Source: Thermoanaerobaculales bacterium (GTDB lineage: Bacteria > Acidobacteriota > Thermoanaerobaculia > Thermoanaerobaculales > Sulfomarinibacteraceae). Taken from it: a stretch of DNA of 15,077 nucleotides. Location: positions 1 through 15,077 of the forward strand of contig JAOZPW010000069.1 of NCBI GenBank assembly GCA_029932545.1, read 5' to 3'. Below, piece after piece: positions 13,902-15,077 of this stretch. The position numbers and the translations under genes were made by a program. Numbering within the stretch: position 1 is the first letter of the stretch; each line of letters begins with the position of its first letter. The notes below the pieces were generated by a model. That model did no database searches, was not told the DNA's origin, and was given only the letters and a program-made list of their open reading frames with translations.

Positions 13902-15077
13902 TTACCTGACGACCTTGACGGTGGCCGTGGCCAGGACCTTGCGGCGAAGGGCGGCGATATACCGTACTTCGTAGACCCCGGGTCGGCCGGGGGCTGCCAG
14001 ACTGGTTGGGCTTCCCGCAGAGACGTAGGCGAAATCCAGTTGTTTCCCGAGGTTTTGACCCCGTCGCACCAGGATCAGAAAGTCGTTGGGGCCTTGAGGC
14101 CCGGTCCATGCGACTCTGAGGCGTTCGCCGACTCGAACCGTCTTGGGGACGTCGAGACTGACCGGAACCGTTTCGATCTTCAGAGGGAGGGTGGCCGCAG
14201 CTTGCTTGCCCTCGATGAGGTAACGAATCTCATAGTCTCCCGGCGTTTGTGGTGCCCGGAACCGGGACGGACTGCCGTCAGAAGGAGAGGCCCAATCGAG
14301 ATATTCTGAACCCTCGGCATCTGCGGTGGTCAGTATGATGACATCCATCGGTCCGGCTGGACCCCACCAGTGGACGTCGATGGTCTTAGACCCGGGAGTG
14401 ATGGGCAACGCCATAAGACCGGCAATGGCCGCACGTACTTCCAATGGGGTGCGTGCCAAGACTTCGAAGGATCTTCCGTCGATATAACGAAACTCGTAGG
14501 AACACTGATCGAAGGGTACGAAAAAGTCCCGAGGTGAACCCTCAACCGCCTCGACGACAGTTCCGAGAGCCTCCGGGGGAGCCTCGACAGGCACAAGGGT
14601 GACTACATCGCCCGAATAGCTCTCGCCGTCCCAACTGACCGCTACTGATCCTCCGGCATTGGCTTTCTCGGGCGCTTCCAGGGTCATTGCGCGCCCTGGA
14701 GAGAAAAACAAGACCGCTGCAATGATGCCGTCGCCCAGACCGACCGGTGTGCGAAGTTGCAGGACCAAATCCGCCGCCTGGGTGGGGAGTGAAAGGGAAA
14801 CCTGCCCGTCCGGTCCCTTGATGGTTTTAGAGTAGAACCAGGAGCCGCCCGGGACACCGTTTTCCTGGAGGACCAACTGAAGTTCATCCTCGGGTGCACC
14901 GTGCCACGTAGCTTCGATGACTCCGGGTCGGCCCCACCCGGATTCATCAATTTGAACCGAGAGATCGACGGTCCCAGCCTTGAAAAATTCCAATGAAAGG
15001 CGACGTTCCGGGACGACAGGGACCCTCACCAGGTGCCGCCGCGGGCCTTGTTCGGAGCCGGTGGCGATGACGGTGGC
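13902..15077 (-). CDS. partial secreted protein of tandem Ig-like modules (5' end outside the window)
   Basis: The frame stays open to the right edge of the window, so the true start and any signal peptide are not seen. At least 391 residues are present, ending at TAA 13904-13902. It holds about four beta-sandwich modules of 80-95 residues. Two are clear repeats. Each has a W-(W/T)GPxGPxD/ND core (HWWGPAGPMD, AWTGPQGPND), then a Y-x-(W/Y) segment with GSP (ASPSDGSPS, VSAGSPTS), then PGxYEIRY/PGVYEVRY. Such modules are familiar to me from bacterial VWA-containing surface proteins, where they sit in the same chain. Here the VWFA domain is the next gene. This suggests that the two products form one extracytoplasmic assembly. 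Enzymatic residues are not evident. Confidence 0.7.
   Translation of the reverse strand, partial: ATVIATGSEQGPRRHLVRVPVVPERRLSLEFFKAGTVDLSVQIDESGWGRPGVIEATWHGAPEDELQLVLQENGVPGGSWFYSKTIKGPDGQVSLSLPTQAADLVLQLRTPVGLGDGIIAAVLFFSPGRAMTLEAPEKANAGGSVAVSWDGESYSGDVVTLVPVEAPPEALGTVVEAVEGSPRDFFVPFDQCSYEFRYIDGRSFEVLARTPLEVRAAIAGLMALPITPGSKTIDVHWWGPAGPMDVIILTTADAEGSEYLDWASPSDGSPSRFRAPQTPGDYEIRYLIEGKQAAATLPLKIETVPVSLDVPKTVRVGERLRVAWTGPQGPNDFLILVRRGQNLGKQLDFAYVSAGSPTSLAAPGRPGVYEVRYIAALRRKVLATATVKVVR

Overview
The window reads as a stretch of chromosome from a Gram-negative, moderately GC-rich bacterium. MsbA, a lipooligosaccharide-type glycosyltransferase and secreted proteins indicate an outer membrane. 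The VWFA protein at 12065-13870 carries the layout I know from the 'VWFA-related Acidobacterial domain' family, so Acidobacteriota is my best guess for the host. That is an inference from one protein, not a measurement. I see no phage, insertion sequence, CRISPR array or resistance genes.

Layout. (1) 1-2956, + strand: a pyrimidine biosynthesis operon pyrR-pyrB-pyrC with overlapping genes. A G-rich tract and a possible leader-peptide/attenuator precede it. (2) 2957-4915: an intergenic heptamer repeat, then rpsA (ribosomal protein S1, five S1 domains) with a long histone-like Lys/Ala/Pro tail built on a 15-bp tandem repeat. A strong bidirectional terminator ends it. (3) 4922-5209, - strand: tRNA-Gly(GCC) and tRNA-Cys(GCA), each with its own good sigma70-type promoter. 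A terminator lies between them and runs directly into the second promoter. (4) 5210-5555: a gene-free stretch with more heptamer repeats. (5) 5556-9274: two paralogous pseudo-receiver/PilZ proteins, one on each strand. They flank a eukaryotic-type UTP-glucose-1-phosphate uridylyltransferase and a secreted lytic transglycosylase. (6) 9367-12022, + strand: a family 2 glycosyltransferase of the WaaE/LgtF kind followed by MsbA. (7) 12065-15077, - strand: a secreted protein of repeated Ig-like modules, cut by the right edge of the window, followed by a secreted VWFA protein.

How they fit together. The pyr operon makes UMP precursors, and UGP uses UTP to make UDP-glucose. The glycosyltransferase could use a nucleotide sugar to decorate the lipid A-core, which MsbA then flips across the inner membrane. 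The lytic transglycosylase remodels peptidoglycan. The two PilZ proteins may connect this envelope block to cyclic-di-GMP, but only one keeps the full binding motif. The most unusual non-coding signals are three tandem mini-hairpins with GNA loops at 8420-8467, the dispersed GCTGANN-type heptamer repeats, the compact tRNA terminator/promoter junction, and the G-quadruplex-like tract before pyrR. I found no clearly new multi-gene defence or secretion system. The best candidates for something undescribed are the PilZ paralogue pair and the VWFA/Ig-like secreted pair.
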